From Acipenser ruthenus (Eukaryota > Chordata > Actinopteri > Acipenseriformes > Acipenseridae), in contig NC_081223.1 of NCBI RefSeq assembly GCF_902713425.1, positions 454,001-518,000 on the forward strand: DNA of 64,000 nt. Direction: 5' to 3'. Positions 1 through 11,343 of the stretch are shown piece by piece (position 1 is the stretch's first letter; every line of letters starts with the position of its first letter). The position numbers were made by a program, and so were the translations under genes. The notes below the pieces were generated by a model, which worked only from the letters and a program-made list of their open reading frames with translations, made no database searches and was not told the origin of the DNA.

Positions 1-78
1 TGGTGAAGAAAGACCAGGCAGTAGAATAAGAAGAGCAAGTGGAAGGGGCGAAGGCAATGCTCCCTGAAGCTGCAGGCC

Positions 79-991
79 GACTCGGGGAGGCTAAAGAGTG
101 TGGAGTTTAATGGAACACCAGCTGATTGAAAGGAGGAACTTGCCGCGGGTTGGGGTCTGCTTCTGGGACCGGGCTGTGAAACTTGTGGACCATCACACAA
201 CCTCCACCATGTTTAACACTGGGCATGGTTAACTTTTTTTTTTTTTACTCAAGGTGTAGTATTCTGTAGTAAAATTACTACAGCTGGCCAGTATCTGGGT
301 GCACGGAATGGTTCACAAGACCTCATGGTTGAAATGGCTTAACACTCCGAGTCTATTCATTGTATTTCCCTTGATGTCTTGGTAACTGCTGCCTTTTTTT
401 TAAGTCGGTAAATCACTGATGCTGTCATGATAAATTCACAGGGTGCACTCTGTTCCTTCAGGAGTCCTGCAGAGGAAGTGCTTCACAAGAACAGTTAAAC
501 ATAGTACTTCCATGGTCAGGTCATTGAATAGACAGAGCAGCCTTTTCTGAGGGTAGAGATTAAAGAGTGAAGGATGTCTATTGATATAGGGAGCCAGGAG
601 GGAGCAGCAGAGGGGGGGGCTCTTGAGGATCTCTCTGAGTGTCAGCAAACTGATGGGATGGATAGGAGTGTTGGAGAAGGGACGGAGATGAGACGGCAGA
701 AATACTGAATTCCAGAGATGTAGGCTTTAACGGTAGTGACGGCAAAGTGAAGAGAATCCCTTGCATGGGCGATGGAGGCTACAATCCGCTGTTCATTAAA
801 TCGGAATGGGATGTATTTTGATTTGAGTGCAGAAAGTTGTAAATGTTTTCCATCCAGTGGTAAATGAAGATTTGGTCGCTGGGGCTAAGGGTGTGGCCAT
901 GTAGTGATGAGCAGATTGCAGAAGACTGGAGAGTGTTGTGTTTAGTTGAACAGCAGACGTTGGTGATGCAATTATTAACCTGGTCGAACAA
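79..991 (-). mobile_element. Tyrosine-recombinase element fragment, copy 1 (fossil)
   Basis: The minus strand at about 640-780 reads as the N-terminal SAM-like domain of a tyrosine recombinase (pattern VKAYISGIQYFCRL), and at about 440-530 as the start of the catalytic part (FNDLTMEVLCLTVLVKHF). This fits the recombinases of Ngaro/DIRS-type retroelements; a Crypton origin cannot be excluded. Positions 79-228 and about 611-880 are repeated at 3.6-4.07 kb in the same order and orientation. The copy is broken, with several breaks, and is taken as an old fossil. Confidence 0.45.
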
Positions 992-1191
992 AATAAGTCT
1001 TCAGTGTAATTTTAAACAAAGAGCGCTTTCCACGATTTAAGATGCTTTACAGACTGAATATTGGAATTGGCAGCCGAAACTGGGGGATAAAACTGCTTGT
1101 GATCAGTGGGCAGGTTGCATACTTTGCATACCGTATTTGGGAGAAAAGAAAACGGATCATCTCAACTGCAGCAGCTGTAGCAGAGTGGCAT

Positions 1192-1263
1192 AGCAGAGTG
1201 GCGCAGTGGAAGCGTGCTGGACCCATAACCCAGAGGTCGATGGATCAAAACCATTCTCTGCTA
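1192..1263 (+). tRNA. Initiator tRNA-Met (CAT)
   Basis: This 72-nt sequence matches the vertebrate initiator: acceptor AGCAGAG with CTCTGCT plus A, anticodon loop CCCATAA, and the initiator-type T loop starting with A. Compared with the consensus, the last pair of the anticodon stem (G31) is A and one T-stem pair is G-T. A T run at about 1266-1272 can end Pol III transcription. A partial copy of the first bases, GTAGCAGAGTGGCA, sits just upstream. The changed initiator stem position leaves function uncertain. Confidence 0.85.
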
Positions 1264-2887
1264 GCTTGTTTTTCTTCTGTTGGCAAAGTAGATTTTCTAA
1301 AATTTTACATTTCAGTTTAGTGTGTGTATTTCATAAATGTTAATGAGTAGAAACAGCAGGTACGCAGCTTATCTGTCTCTACCCATAGAGGACGCATACA
1401 TTTAAAAAAAAAAAAACTGAACACAAGGTGTGTTTATGTAATCTGATACGTTACATCTAGACTTAACTGTTACGGTTAACACAATTAGAGTAAGTTATCA
1501 TAACAATAGAGTTAAAAGAACATTCAAATAAGATGCCAGTTAAAAATGCACCAAAAATGACAAAGTAGCCTCAGATTAGGACAATGGCACTTAAAGGGTA
1601 AGAAACACATTTGCAGCAAAACCCTTGAAATGACCAGAGCCTTCCTCCTCCTGAATACTATGCAGGTGGGCGGGGACTGAAACCTCCCCCAGCTAGAGAG
1701 ATTGGTGATTGGTTGTTTCTTTAAATTATTCATAGAGAGGTGCACCCTGGGTATTACTTATCTTCTCTTTTTTACATTATACTTTAAATGAGTGGTTATT
1801 TCATTATGTGAATTTTGTGTTTGAAACGCATTGGCAATTATTAACATTACTATGAACAAGTGTTATACTAGAAAGGACCCTGAATCAGACACCGTCACTG
1901 CAGTGATACATGCCGGGAGTAGGGAAGGTGTTTTCCCCTGTATTTGTTAAGACTATACTTTCAGGGATCATTTCTATAGTTTGTTTCTAGTGAAATGCGT
2001 TTCTAAAGTGTCTGGTCTCGCTAACCATGATGAGGAGTTACAGTGTTTTCTTCTGAGCGTGAAGCGGGTCTTGAATGCTGCTTCACTGTAGCTGTTCTTG
2101 ATCATTGATGACTGTTCTGCTCTCTTTTGAGGGTGGAGGAAGAAAACACAGTCTGAGTGGTTTGTGACATTTTATAAATGGTAAATAAAAAGTAAAAAGG
2201 TGTTTTATATTTGTTAGCATCGTGATATATGATATGTATTACAAAAGAAAGTTTCTTTAAGATAGGATATATTATCTAGTTTAAGTGTGGAGTGTTTGGA
2301 AAGCGGGTTATTAATATTAAATAACAGTGGATTCTTGTGTTTTAAGCGACGCCTAGTGGAAGAGAAGTTCATTACATGCATTTGCAGTCCGAAACTGGAG
2401 CAGAATAATCTATGTTACACTCACATTTTGGTGCCTGTGTCGGTTTAGCTGGAAACAGTATTTTCTCATTAGAAATGACTTTTAGTATATCAAGGAAACT
2501 GCAAGCAAGGACTAAAAACACCAGAATGAGTATGAGCTGGCTGAGGTTGAAGATGAAGGGCGTCCTTTGTTGAGGGTAAAGTGGATAAATGTCATTGTAG
2601 AATGTCATCTTTCAATGAGCTGAAAACAAACACGGAACAGTGCAAACAGTTATTCAGTACTTCTCGCTGACCAGAACACTAACATGCTGTCTGCAAACGT
2701 CATTGTCTTTGTTAAAAATAAAGACAGGAAAATCAAATCATGGTTTTTAGCTGGTTGACTAGTCATTAAAATGTGCGTCCTTGAACAGCTTCTAATGTGT
2801 TTAAACTGTATACTACTTTATCTTTATAATATTTTTTAAAATATTATATTTAATATTATTCTAGGCAAAATATGATTAAACCATTGT

Positions 2888-2889
<2 letters not shown>
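1264..2889. other. AT-rich intergenic DNA
   Basis: No convincing gene, RNA or known repeat was seen here. The reading frames are short and show no family motif. Confidence 0.4.

Positions 2890-2945
<56 letters not shown>
2890..2945. repeat. (TA)n microsatellite
   Basis: About 25 near-perfect TA units lie just downstream of the candidate exon that follows. Confidence 0.95.
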
Positions 2946-2946
<1 letters not shown>

Positions 2947-2969
2947 AAATAACACAACTAAAAACTTAC

Positions 2970-3461
2970 CTGACTTTTATCCAGTGATCTCGGTATATTG
3001 AGCAATTGGAATTTATTAAGATCTCTCCGGGGAGCAGTGATGTGCATGAAAAGAGGGTGAGTTTTGATCCTTCCTCTTTTTATAGCCCCCTCCAAGATAT
3101 CATAAAGGATGATGTTATATTTACTTAGCTTGTCAGGAAATATCTGGGGAATTTTGGTTGCAAGATTTATGTAAATACTTTGTGCCCACCCCAGTGTCTC
3201 TGTACCCGCTTCTTCAGGAAATCCACGATTCACTCTGAAGCAAGAACTCTGCTCAAAGTGTTCTTTGTCTTCTTCTCGGTGGGAGCTTAAGGCTCGTCTC
3301 CATATAAATCCTATTGGTATGCATTGTGCTGTAGTGTCTGGTGCTGTTTTATCCAGTTGTCTTAAAGCAATACTGTATTCCTGAATAGATGAAGTATATG
3401 CTATTTTGTTTTTAGGATTTACTAAAAAAAAAATAGAAACACTCAAGAATTTTGACTCCAT
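2970..3461 (-). CDS. Unassigned candidate coding exon with strong splice donor
   Basis: On the minus strand an ATG at 3459-3461 opens about 164 codons in AT-rich DNA and runs into a consensus donor, CAG then GTAAGT, at 2964-2972. The frame closes four codons later, at 2958, if unspliced. The protein starts MESKFLSVSIFFLVNPKNK and has charged, mixed composition with no motif I recognise, no clear signal peptide and no zinc finger. No partner exon was found; a (TA)n array lies directly downstream. It could be a first exon of an unknown gene, part of a mobile element related to the adjacent recombinase fragment, or chance. Reading-frame length plus the donor is the only support. Confidence 0.25.
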
Positions 3462-3599
3462 TAACCGACCAGCCGGAGTAACGCACTTAAAGGTATTTTA
3501 TTTATAAATGCCGTTTGCTAATAATTTGCATTAAATGCAAAAGTAATGATAGGTATGTTTTCAAATAGGAATTACAATCTGATACTGGCATGCTATTTT

Positions 3600-4070
3600 T
3601 GGGCTGCTGGGCGACTGGGGGAGGCTGGAGAGTGTGGAGTTTAGTGGAACACCAGCTGATTGAAAGGAGGAACTTGCCGCGGGTTGGGGTCTGCTTCTGG
3701 GACCGGGCTGTTAAACTTGTGGACCATCACACAACCGCCACCATGTTTAACACTGGCCATGGTTCACTTTTTTTTATACCGCAAGGTGTAGTATTCTGTA
3801 GTAAAAACTTGAGGATCTCTCTGAGTGTCAGCAAACTGATGGGATGGATAGGAGTGTTGGAGAAGGGACGGAGATGAGGCGGCAGAAATACTGAATTCCA
3901 GAGATGTAGGCTTTAACGGTAGTGGGGGCTAAGTGAAGAGAATCCCTTGCATGGGCGATGGAGGCTACAATCCGCTGTTCATTAAATCGGAATGGGATGT
4001 ATTTTGATTTGAGTGCAGAAAGTTGTAAATGTTTTCCATCCAGTGGTAAATGAAGATTTGGTCGCTGGAG
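3600..4070 (-). mobile_element. Tyrosine-recombinase element fragment, copy 2 (fossil)
   Basis: This is a second, shorter copy of the element at 79-991, in the same orientation and very similar over the shared parts, including the recombinase N-terminal stretch at about 3805-4065. It is broken. The two copies flank the candidate exon and the tRNA-Met gene, suggesting one duplicated block. Confidence 0.45.
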
Positions 4071-4343
4071 CAGCAGGACCTGAACAAATATATGAAATCG
4101 ACTGCTGAGTTGTTTCTAAAAAAGAAGGCAGAGAGATGAGATGCCGACCATCCTGTTAGTTAATACGGGATTGATCGGCGGTCTGTTTGGAATGGAAAAG
4201 ATGAACTTTTAATCAGAGGTTTGGGTTTCACAACTCCAGTCAGTCATTCTCCTAATAGTGGAACTCCTTAATTCATAAATCAAACACATTTCCAGTCTTG
4301 TACCATGTATTAAAGCTTGTAGTATCTGAGAGGATGAGCGGAC
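4071..4343. other. Intergenic DNA, nothing recognised
   Basis: No gene or repeat family was identified between the recombinase fragment and the next dispersed repeat. Confidence 0.3.
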
Positions 4344-4566
4344 ATGTGACTAAATTGCGATAGAAAGTTTGGAGTGTGTGAGATTCGCAGCGATAGCAAA
4401 TCAGCTTAAATTATGTAGAGCTTGTGGTGTTATGCTGCCATCTAGAGGTTGCGATTGGAATTGAAACTATTGGCTTCAGTGAAGCAGGGTAGCATATATT
4501 TTGTTAATGCGATTAAAATCCTCGTCTATGTATAAAACATTTGCTTTATAACAGTTAGTGATAATA

Positions 4567-4597
<31 letters not shown>

Positions 4598-4795
4598 TTA
4601 AGTATGGAAGAGGAGCCTGCAATATTTAGATGTCACAATTCGGCGAGTTGAAGCTCTCATGTTGCAAAAGCGCAGCAGCAGGAGCCAGAAGATTGCAGTA
4701 GTGAGGCACAGGCTCGCATTGCCTGTTAAAGCTGCCTGGTCGCCATGGCAACTTACCACTCCCAGTAGTGAGGCGCCGGTGTGAAAGAGTTGAAG
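4344..4795. repeat. Dispersed repeat, copy A (inverted copy at 55.95-56.4 kb)
   Basis: Positions about 4344-4795 match the reverse complement of about 55950-56405. The segment holds an (AAGT)n microsatellite (4567-4598) that the other copy lacks, and a GC-rich part with an RFX X-box-like palindrome at 4739-4752 (GTCGCCATGGCAAC). The family is unknown. It may be the edge of a mobile element or a duplicated promoter/first exon, because the other copy shows a splice-donor-like GTAAGT next to the same palindrome. Confidence 0.6.
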
Positions 4796-5689
4796 AGAAA
4801 CGGCCTGCAGTGAAAGGAACGAACAAAAAACAAACACAGACAAGGAAGCGGAAACAGTGCTGGGTTAAAGAAGAAAGAGAGAGATAGACAGGATGGGCAG
4901 CCAATAATATACATGGAGCAGCGCTGGCCATGCCCGAATAATTGACGAGGCGAGCGCTGCATTGTGTGATTGGCTGGAAATACTACAAGAGGCTGAACTG
5001 GGATCAGCTTCCACCCGGAAGAGATCGTGGGCGCTACCGGGCAGGACGCCACGGAGGGAAGGAAAGACAGGCTAAAGAAAAGGATAAAGGATAAAAAAAA
5101 AGCAGCGCAAAGAGCGAGAGAGCCCTCTACGTCATCCAACGAATTACACCTAAACGCTAACATTTATTTAAACGAGGAACTACAATTAATTAGAGTTCAG
5201 AGATTTAGACAAAGAAGCTACATTCCACTCTTGTGTGCAATTCCATTCTAAAACATAAATAATGTGTTTAATATAAATGGTGTGGATATCAAACTGCTTG
5301 CACACCCTGGTATGTTTTGACGTTGACCAACATGTGGAATCACATGATTGGTAGAGGTCCAGTTATTTAGCTTTTCTGTTTGAATAGTCGCTACACACCC
5401 TTAAAGTAGACGGAAGAGGAAGAAGAAGGAGGAGAATAACAATTTCACCTTAGTTTGACGACTTATACCTCATTGTGTATAAGAGGTATGTAAATTTGTT
5501 TCACATTTGAGGTAAGAAAGTTTCAGTCTTTTGATACGGATACAGATGGTAATTCTTAGTGATTTAGTTTTGCCGCTGCAACATGGTAAAAACAGCTAAA
5601 CTCTTTGAGCTGTATGGAGACTCTCGGTAGTTTCAAACAAGTTCTTCTAACTTGTGCGAGGAACTACCGTTCCTCTCAATTGCAACAAA
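4796..5689. other. Intergenic DNA with purine-rich stretch
   Basis: A short open stretch on the plus strand at about 4940-5070 (IIDEASAALCDWLEILQEAE) has coding-like composition but no recognised family and ends quickly. Near 5625-5675 there is a small inverted repeat built on CGGTAGTTT and AACTACCG. Nothing else is supported. Confidence 0.3.
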
Positions 5690-5942
5690 ATTACTTATTG
5701 GTCATTGTCAAATAGCAATTGCTATTGTAAAAAGCGTGCATCGTTTGTAGCTACAACGATATTGAAATAAATAATATTACCTTTTTGGGTTGCCTTCAAT
5801 CCGTTTCTTTTTTACCCTTGTCATAACATCTTTCATGGAGCAACAGTTGGTATGTGCGTAAACCCAATCGGGCCTTGATACGAGAACCCTAGTGTGTGCT
5901 GAAATAAATAATGCGGTTTTACTACATTAACAAATGCAGCTT

Positions 5943-6052
5943 ATCAGAATGCCGAGTGGTCTAAGGCGCCAGATTCAAGGACTCTGTCTTTCCAAAGAAT
6001 TTTGTGTTCTGGTCTCTGAATGGAGGCTTGGGTTCAAATCCCACTTTTGACA
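5943..6052 (+). tRNA. tRNA-Leu (CAA) with intron
   Basis: Exons match vertebrate tRNA-Leu-CAA, with a 27-nt intron after the anticodon loop (about 5980-6006), the long variable arm and a B box (GGTTCAAATCC). Acceptor ATCAGAA pairs mostly with TTTTGAC. One base is missing where the consensus has ATGGCCGAG (here ATGCCGAG), affecting the junction before the D arm. A TTTT follows. Processing competence is uncertain. A second copy lies at 52863-52973. Confidence 0.75.
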
Positions 6053-6477
6053 GTTCAATTTTACGTATTTTTAAATAGAATACATTTCTTTATTTTACTA
6101 GAAAAGATTGTTTTAAGGAAATCAACAGCTGATACCAAACTGTTGTCAGCACTCAATACCATTTTAATTTCCATTTTAAATCCGAATAAAATAGTGTTCC
6201 TAACACAAATTGCATTTTTGTTGTAAACAGACTACTTGTTAACCTCACTGAAAATATTTTGTGTCCAAACATGTTATTTAACTTGATTGTTTTAATATTC
6301 CAAATAACATATTACTTGAAAAACATCGTCTACCACTGGATCGTGGTCTCAGGCTGGGATGCGAACCATTGAGAACAGTATAAACAATCTATTACTAGAC
6401 GCAGCTTACAGGAGAAATCCCCTCGTTTAACATGCTAGGATGATCCCTACCGTATGCTTTGGCGGCTTAACAGGGTG

Positions 6478-6483
6478 GTCTCT

Positions 6484-6519
<36 letters not shown>

Positions 6520-6551
6520 GAAGGTTGGTGGTTCAAGCCCACCCAGGGATG
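6478..6551 (+). tRNA. tRNA-Asn (GTT)
   Basis: This 74-nt sequence is nearly identical to the vertebrate tRNA-Asn consensus: acceptor GTCTCTG pairs with CAGGGAT, the anticodon loop holds GTT, and the A box (TGGCGCAATCGG) and B box (GGTTCAAGCCC) are intact. It is probably functional. Confidence 0.92.
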
Positions 6552-6676
6552 GTGCTGTCTGTATTTCTTAATCACATTAGAAAATGGCATTCTGATAAGT
6601 TGTTATTTCTTCCATTTACACTGAAGAAAAAAATATGCTTTGTTTGTTAGTTCAAAATAAAAACAGTTTTGCTGTT

Positions 6677-6749
6677 TGCCAAAACCCGGGATTGAACCAG
6701 GGACCTTTAGATCTTCAGTTTTACGCGGTGCCAACTGCGCTATTTCGAC
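6677..6749 (-). tRNA. tRNA-Phe (GAA)
   Basis: On the minus strand this 73-nt sequence matches tRNA-Phe: acceptor GTCGAAA with TTTTGGC, anticodon loop CTGAAGA, B box GGTTCAATCCC and a T run downstream. The D arm differs from consensus (GCACCGCG where GGGAGAGC is usual), so function is probable but not certain. Confidence 0.8.
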
Positions 6750-7217
6750 TTGACAAAGCTAGTGTTTCGAGATAGCATTCTTTTTGTCGATCGCCTTTTT
6801 GTCAGTCCAGTAAACCTGTGTATTATGAGAAACGTTCAACAGCTCAGCAACACCATAATAGAATCCTGACAAGCTGCGTTTGTTACAGTAGAAAACCGCA
6901 TTATTTATTTCAGCACAGTCTAGGGTTGTCTATTGTATCAAGGCCCAATTGGGTTTATTACGCACATACAAACTGTTGCTCCATGAAAGATGTAATGACA
7001 ATTGTAAAAAAAGAGACGGATTGAGCCAACCCAAAAAAGTAAGATTATTTATTTCAATATCGTTATAGGTGTAAATGATGCACTCATTTTACAATAGCAA
7101 TTGCTATATGACAGTGACCAATAACTAATTTTGTTGCAATCCTGTATACAATGTGAACAGAATCAGACATTGATCAGTTGCCTCGAAGAAACTTCTACAA
7201 TTTGTGTTTAAAAAGGA

Positions 7218-7290
7218 TGCCCAACGTGGGGCTCGAACCAACTACCCTGAGCTTGAGAGTCTCACGCACTACTGACTGAGCTAGCCAGGC
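7218..7290 (-). tRNA. Lys-type tRNA body with Glu anticodon (CTC)
   Basis: The body is that of vertebrate tRNA-Lys-CTT: acceptor GCCTGGC pairs with GTTGGGC, the A box is TAGCTCAGTCAG, the B box GGTTCGAGCCC, and a T5 terminator follows. The anticodon loop reads CTCTCAA, so bases 34-36 are CTC (Glu), where Lys has CTT. The pair closing the loop is A-G instead of A-T. Either it is a decaying tRNA-Lys gene or a chimeric tRNA able to read GAG codons with lysine. Compare 54747-54818. Confidence 0.75.
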
Positions 7291-7295
7291 TGACT

Positions 7296-7340
7296 GATGG
7301 CAAATTCTTTCACTCTAACCAACTGAGCTATTAATTTGTC
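7296..7340 (-). pseudogene. tRNA 5'-half remnant
   Basis: The minus strand carries an A-box-like TAGCTCAGTTGGTTAGAGTG with part of an acceptor arm but no anticodon arm or B box. It is a truncated tRNA or tRNA-derived SINE head, next to the Lys-type tRNA. Confidence 0.5.
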
Positions 7341-7741
7341 GTCTCAGAATACTGAAAACAGATTCCAAATATAATCCACTGAACGTCACCAGAAACAGCT
7401 TTGATGACACAAAGTCGTATGACACGAACCCTAAGAATGTTATTCCAGATTCATTGTCGCTTAGAAACAACTGCAGCCTCCCTGCCTCAATACAAATAAT
7501 ACCAATACAAAAATCGAATTACATGTATTTAGTCTACAGGAACCAGGGACCGAGGCAGATAGGTAAGTTCCTGCTTCAAGTAATTTTTAAATTAACTCCA
7601 TTCAGTTCCATTATAAGGTGGTGTTTGAATTAGCTGAGTTAGTGTGTGATTAGTACCAGGTGAGTGGTTAAATTGATTAGAAGTTGATTTGCTATTTGAT
7701 TGGTTTCCACACAGTTTAGTTGGTTCTTTTGCCACGCAGTT

Positions 7742-7742
<1 letters not shown>
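7341..7742. other. Intergenic DNA, nothing recognised
   Basis: AT-rich sequence between the tRNA cluster and the (TA)n array. No feature is supported. Confidence 0.3.

Positions 7743-7813
<71 letters not shown>
7743..7813. repeat. (TA)n microsatellite
   Basis: Pure TA tract that served as the insertion site of the Tc1 element on its right. Tc1 elements target TA dinucleotides. Confidence 0.95.
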
Positions 7814-7815
<2 letters not shown>

Positions 7816-9601
7816 TACCGGTCAAAAGTTTTAGAACACCTCAATTTTTCCAGTTTTTATTGAAATTTACGCAGTTTAATGTCTCAATGTACTCTGAAAT
7901 TAAAGCATAGAACAAATAAGCAATTGGAAATAACAAAGAAATCATGGAATCGTTTTGTTTAACAAAATTTAATCTAAATTTTTGACTCATCAAAGTAGCC
8001 ACCTTTTGCAGATATAACAGCCGAACACACTCGTGGCATTCTTTCTACAATGGAAATCAAATATTGTTCGGAAAGTTCTTCCCAACACTGTTGCAGAAGT
8101 TCCCACAAATGTGTTGCACTTGTAGGTTGCTTTGCTTTCACCCTTCTGTCCAGTTCATCTCAAACCAGCTCGATGGGGTTTAAGTCTGGAGACTGTGCTG
8201 GCCATTCCATGATTTGAAGCCTACCGTCTTGTTCTTTTCTTCTAAGGTAGTTCTGATATAGCCTGGAGGTATGTTTTGGGTCATTATCTTGCTGTAGGAT
8301 GAACCCCTGACCAACTAGGCGTATACCAGAGGGTATTGCATGGCGCTGCAAAATGCTGTGGTAGCAGTTTTGGTTCAGGGTGCCACTCACTCTGTGCAAG
8401 TCGCCGACTCTGGATCCAGCACAAGAGCCCCAGACCATCACACTTCCTCCTCCATGTTTGACAGTTGGTGTCACACACCGCGGAACCATCCTTTCGCCTA
8501 CTCGACGGCGTACAAAAACCCTGCATGATGAACCGAAGATTTCAAATTTTGATTCATCGGTACATAAGACCATCTTCCAGTCTTCAATATTATTATTATT
8601 TATTTCTTAGCAGACGCCCTTATCCAGGGCGACTTACAATTGTTACAAGATATCACATTATACATTATTTCACATTATACAGATATCACATTATTTTATA
8701 TACAATTACCCATTTATACAGTTGGGTTTTTACTGGAGCAATCTAGGTAAAGTACCTTGCTCAAGGGTACAACAGCAGTGTCCCCCACTGGGGATTGAAC
8801 CCACAACCCTCCGGTCTAGAGTCCAGAACCCTAACCACTACTCCACACTGCTGCCCAGTAGTCCACTGGCGGTGCTTCATGGCCCAGGCAAGCCTCTTTT
8901 CTTATTTTGCCATCTTAGCAATGGCTTTCTTACTGCCACTCGACCTGTCAAGCTGTGCTTGAAGCTGTTGTCCTGTGAGCCGCCTATCACGCAAGCTGTT
9001 GACTCTCAGAAACTTGTCTTCTGATTCTGTTGTGGCTTTGGGTCTGCCAGACCTCTTCCTGTCAGAGTTTCCTCCAGTTTCCAAGTGCCTTTTGATGGTG
9101 TAGGAAACTGTACTCACTGACACCTTGGCTTTCTTTGCAATTTCTCTAAAGGAAAGACCTACAATTTTAAGGGTTATAATGGTCTGTCTGAAGTATACTA
9201 CTTCCTGCAGTACAATACTGTCCAAATAATGCTTAAGAGGGTGTAGTAACACAGTCTGTTCCAACACTGCTTTTATACAGACAGAGGGTTTGTAAGTAAT
9301 CAACAAAAGTTGGGACACCTGTAGGAATTGTTAGCATCAACTTTCAAGGCTTAATTTACTTCCATTGCTGCAGAACAGCAGTAAGTTGTTAACCCATTAC
9401 TTGTTCCCTGAAAAAGGCCTTTTTGTATAACTCTGAAATGTACATTATTTTTCAGTTTTTGGTAACCTAAACTTTTTTTTTTTAACCTCTGGCAGTTTAC
9501 CGCTTACCTTTGTACCATTTCAGGTTATTCACTGGACTTGAACTGCTTAAATTTCAATAAAAACTGGAAAAATGGGGGTGTTCTAAAACATTTGACCGGT
9601 A

Positions 9602-9605
<4 letters not shown>
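7814..9605 (-). mobile_element. Tc1/mariner transposon with transposase remnant
   Basis: Ends carry terminal inverted repeats starting CTACCGGTCAAA, similar over more than 60 bp. The minus-strand transposase has an N-terminal helix-turn-helix/paired-like part (about 9250-8900, LSFREIAKKAKVSVSTVSY, then KRSGRPKATTESEDKFL) and a DDE part (8573-7990) with D in CTDESKFEIFG, D in QQDNDPKHTS and the SPDLNPIEL block. In that block the usual Trp codon is TGA at about 8158, and a SINE at 8589-8856 splits the gene, so the copy is dead. Without the SINE it is about 1.5 kb, normal for Tc1. Another copy starts at 63826 in inverse orientation. Confidence 0.92.
8589..8856 (-). mobile_element. tRNA-derived SINE with L2-like tail, inside Tc1
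   Basis: In minus orientation the element starts GGGCAGCAGTGTGGAG, has a tRNA-like A box (GTGGTTAGGGTTCTGG) and B box (GGTTCAATCCCC), and ends in the fish SINE/L2 tail (TAAGTCGCCCTGGATAAGGG) with an ATT-rich 3' end. Flanks show an imperfect duplication based on CAGT near 8577 and 8856. It interrupts the transposase gene. A full copy of the same family lies at 48579-48855. Confidence 0.85.

Positions 9606-9668
<63 letters not shown>
9606..9668. repeat. (TA)n microsatellite between Tc1 and L2
   Basis: TA tract separating the Tc1 end from the 5' end of the L2. The same order recurs inverted near 63.26-63.83 kb. Confidence 0.95.
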
Positions 9669-9670
<2 letters not shown>

Positions 9671-11343
9671 GCAGCCTATTTCCACGCCAGCAAGAAGTGC
9701 CAGCAAACAGAAGAGCCTCAACAAAAGAGCTGGGAGTCTAGCTGTGGGAGTCTAGCTGTGGGAGTCTAGCTGTGGGAATGCAGCGAGGGGAGGCCTGCGC
9801 TGAGATGCTGTTCGAATAGATCCGAACCTAACAGCACTCTGGAAGAAGCCATCTACTAGTCAGGTCTGTACCCTCCACCCCACCGCTCCCACTGTGCCTA
9901 TTTGTCTTACCTGTCCTGCTGTGACTGTCTCTCACATCCCTGTTCTGTCCTCTCGTCCTCGTCCTCTGCCCTCTCTCCGCCGATGCTCCTCCAACCCCTC
10001 TAACCTCATCCCTCTGCCTCTCCCCCCCCTCCCGCACACTCTCTGGTGCACTCTGGAACTGTCACTCTTCTGCTAACAAAGCTGATTTCATCTCTGCCTT
10101 TGCCTCCCACCTGTCTCTCTCGATTTCCTTGCTCTCACTGAAAACTGGCTGTCCCCTGATAACACTGTAACTCCTGCTGCCCTGTCCTCTCTCTACGTCC
10201 TGTCCCATACTGTCACTGGACAGGGAGGTGGGACTGGTCTTCTCCTCTCACCCTCCTTACTCTTTTCGGTCCCCTCCGACCTCTCCTCACTCTCTTTTAA
10301 TACCTTTGAATTTCATACTGTCCAACTAACCTCTCCCTGTGAACTCCTGTTAATTGTACTGTACCGTCCCACTGAACCTCTCGCTCACTTTCTAGATGAA
10401 CTTGACTATCTACTCTCCTCTGTCCTCTCTGTCTACCCCAACTGTCCTGTTAGGTGACTTCAGTATCCATCTCTCCAACCCCAGCCACTCTGCCGGATTC
10501 CTCCCTCTCCTTCACTCCTTCGACTTCTGTCTCTCTCCACCCCCCCTACCCACAAAGCTGGCTGTCAACTGGACCTCACCCTCTCTTTTTCTCTGTCTCT
10601 CCCCTCTCTCCCTGCTCCTCCTACCCCCACTGTCACCTCTTGTTGTAACCTCCGCTCTCTCTCCCCCTGTGTCCTTGCCTCCACTGCTCTCTCTCACCTC
10701 CCTCCTATCGACTCCTTCACACAACTCTCCGTAGACTCTGCTACCTCCACCCTCTTCTCCCTCCTCCCTCGACTCCCTCTGTCCCCTCACCTCCCGACCT
10801 GCTCGCCCCTCCTCTCCCCAACCCTGGCTCTCCTCTGCGCTCCGCTCAGCAAGAATCACATCTGCTGAAAAGAAATGGAAGAGAACCAACTCCCTGCTGC
10901 CCTAGACCTTTACCGCACTCTCCTCTCCTCCTTCTCCTCTACCCTCTCCTCTGCTAAATGTACTTATTTCCAATCTGTAATCCAAGCCTCCACTAACAAC
11001 CCAAGTAAACTATTCTCTACCTTCTCCTCCCTCCTAAACCCTCCCCCTCCTCTATCTCCTCTGATGACTTTGCCTCTTTCTTCTCTTCTAAAATCTCAGA
11101 TATCCGCAAACTCTTTAACACCACTTCCTCCCCCGCACCCCCTCCTACTCCAACCCCTACACCAACTGCATCCTCTACTAACTCACCCTCCTTCTCCAGC
11201 TTCTCTCCCCTCTCAGACTCTGACCTCTCCTCCCTGCTCCAGGGTCACAAACCCACCACGTGTGCCCTGGACCCCCTCCTTACTCACCTCTTTCAAGCTG
11301 CTGCTCCTGCTCTACTTCTCTTCATCTCCTCCCTTCTCAACAC

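Larger units (their letters stand above)
5690..7145. repeat. Inverted repeat pair enclosing Leu, Asn and Phe tRNA genes
   Basis: The stretch 5690-5942, upstream of tRNA-Leu, recurs in reverse complement at about 6865-7145. The two arms enclose tRNA-Leu, tRNA-Asn and minus-strand tRNA-Phe. A third, direct copy of the left arm plus tRNA-Leu lies at 52.7-53.36 kb. This marks past duplication of a tRNA-bearing block. Confidence 0.75.

Noticed and set aside
6340-6400. tRNA-like stretch around CTGGATCGTGGTCTCAGG, also near 53250
   Set aside because: No cloverleaf pairing or B box could be formed; it is merely part of the duplicated tRNA-Leu block.
7592-9741. Frames with runs of Tyr-Ile
   Set aside because: Translations of (TA)n tracts.
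9828-10889. Antisense Arg/Glu/Gly-rich frames in the L2 copies, here and at 61-63 kb
   Set aside because: They are the reverse strand of the L2 coding region, with no independent support.
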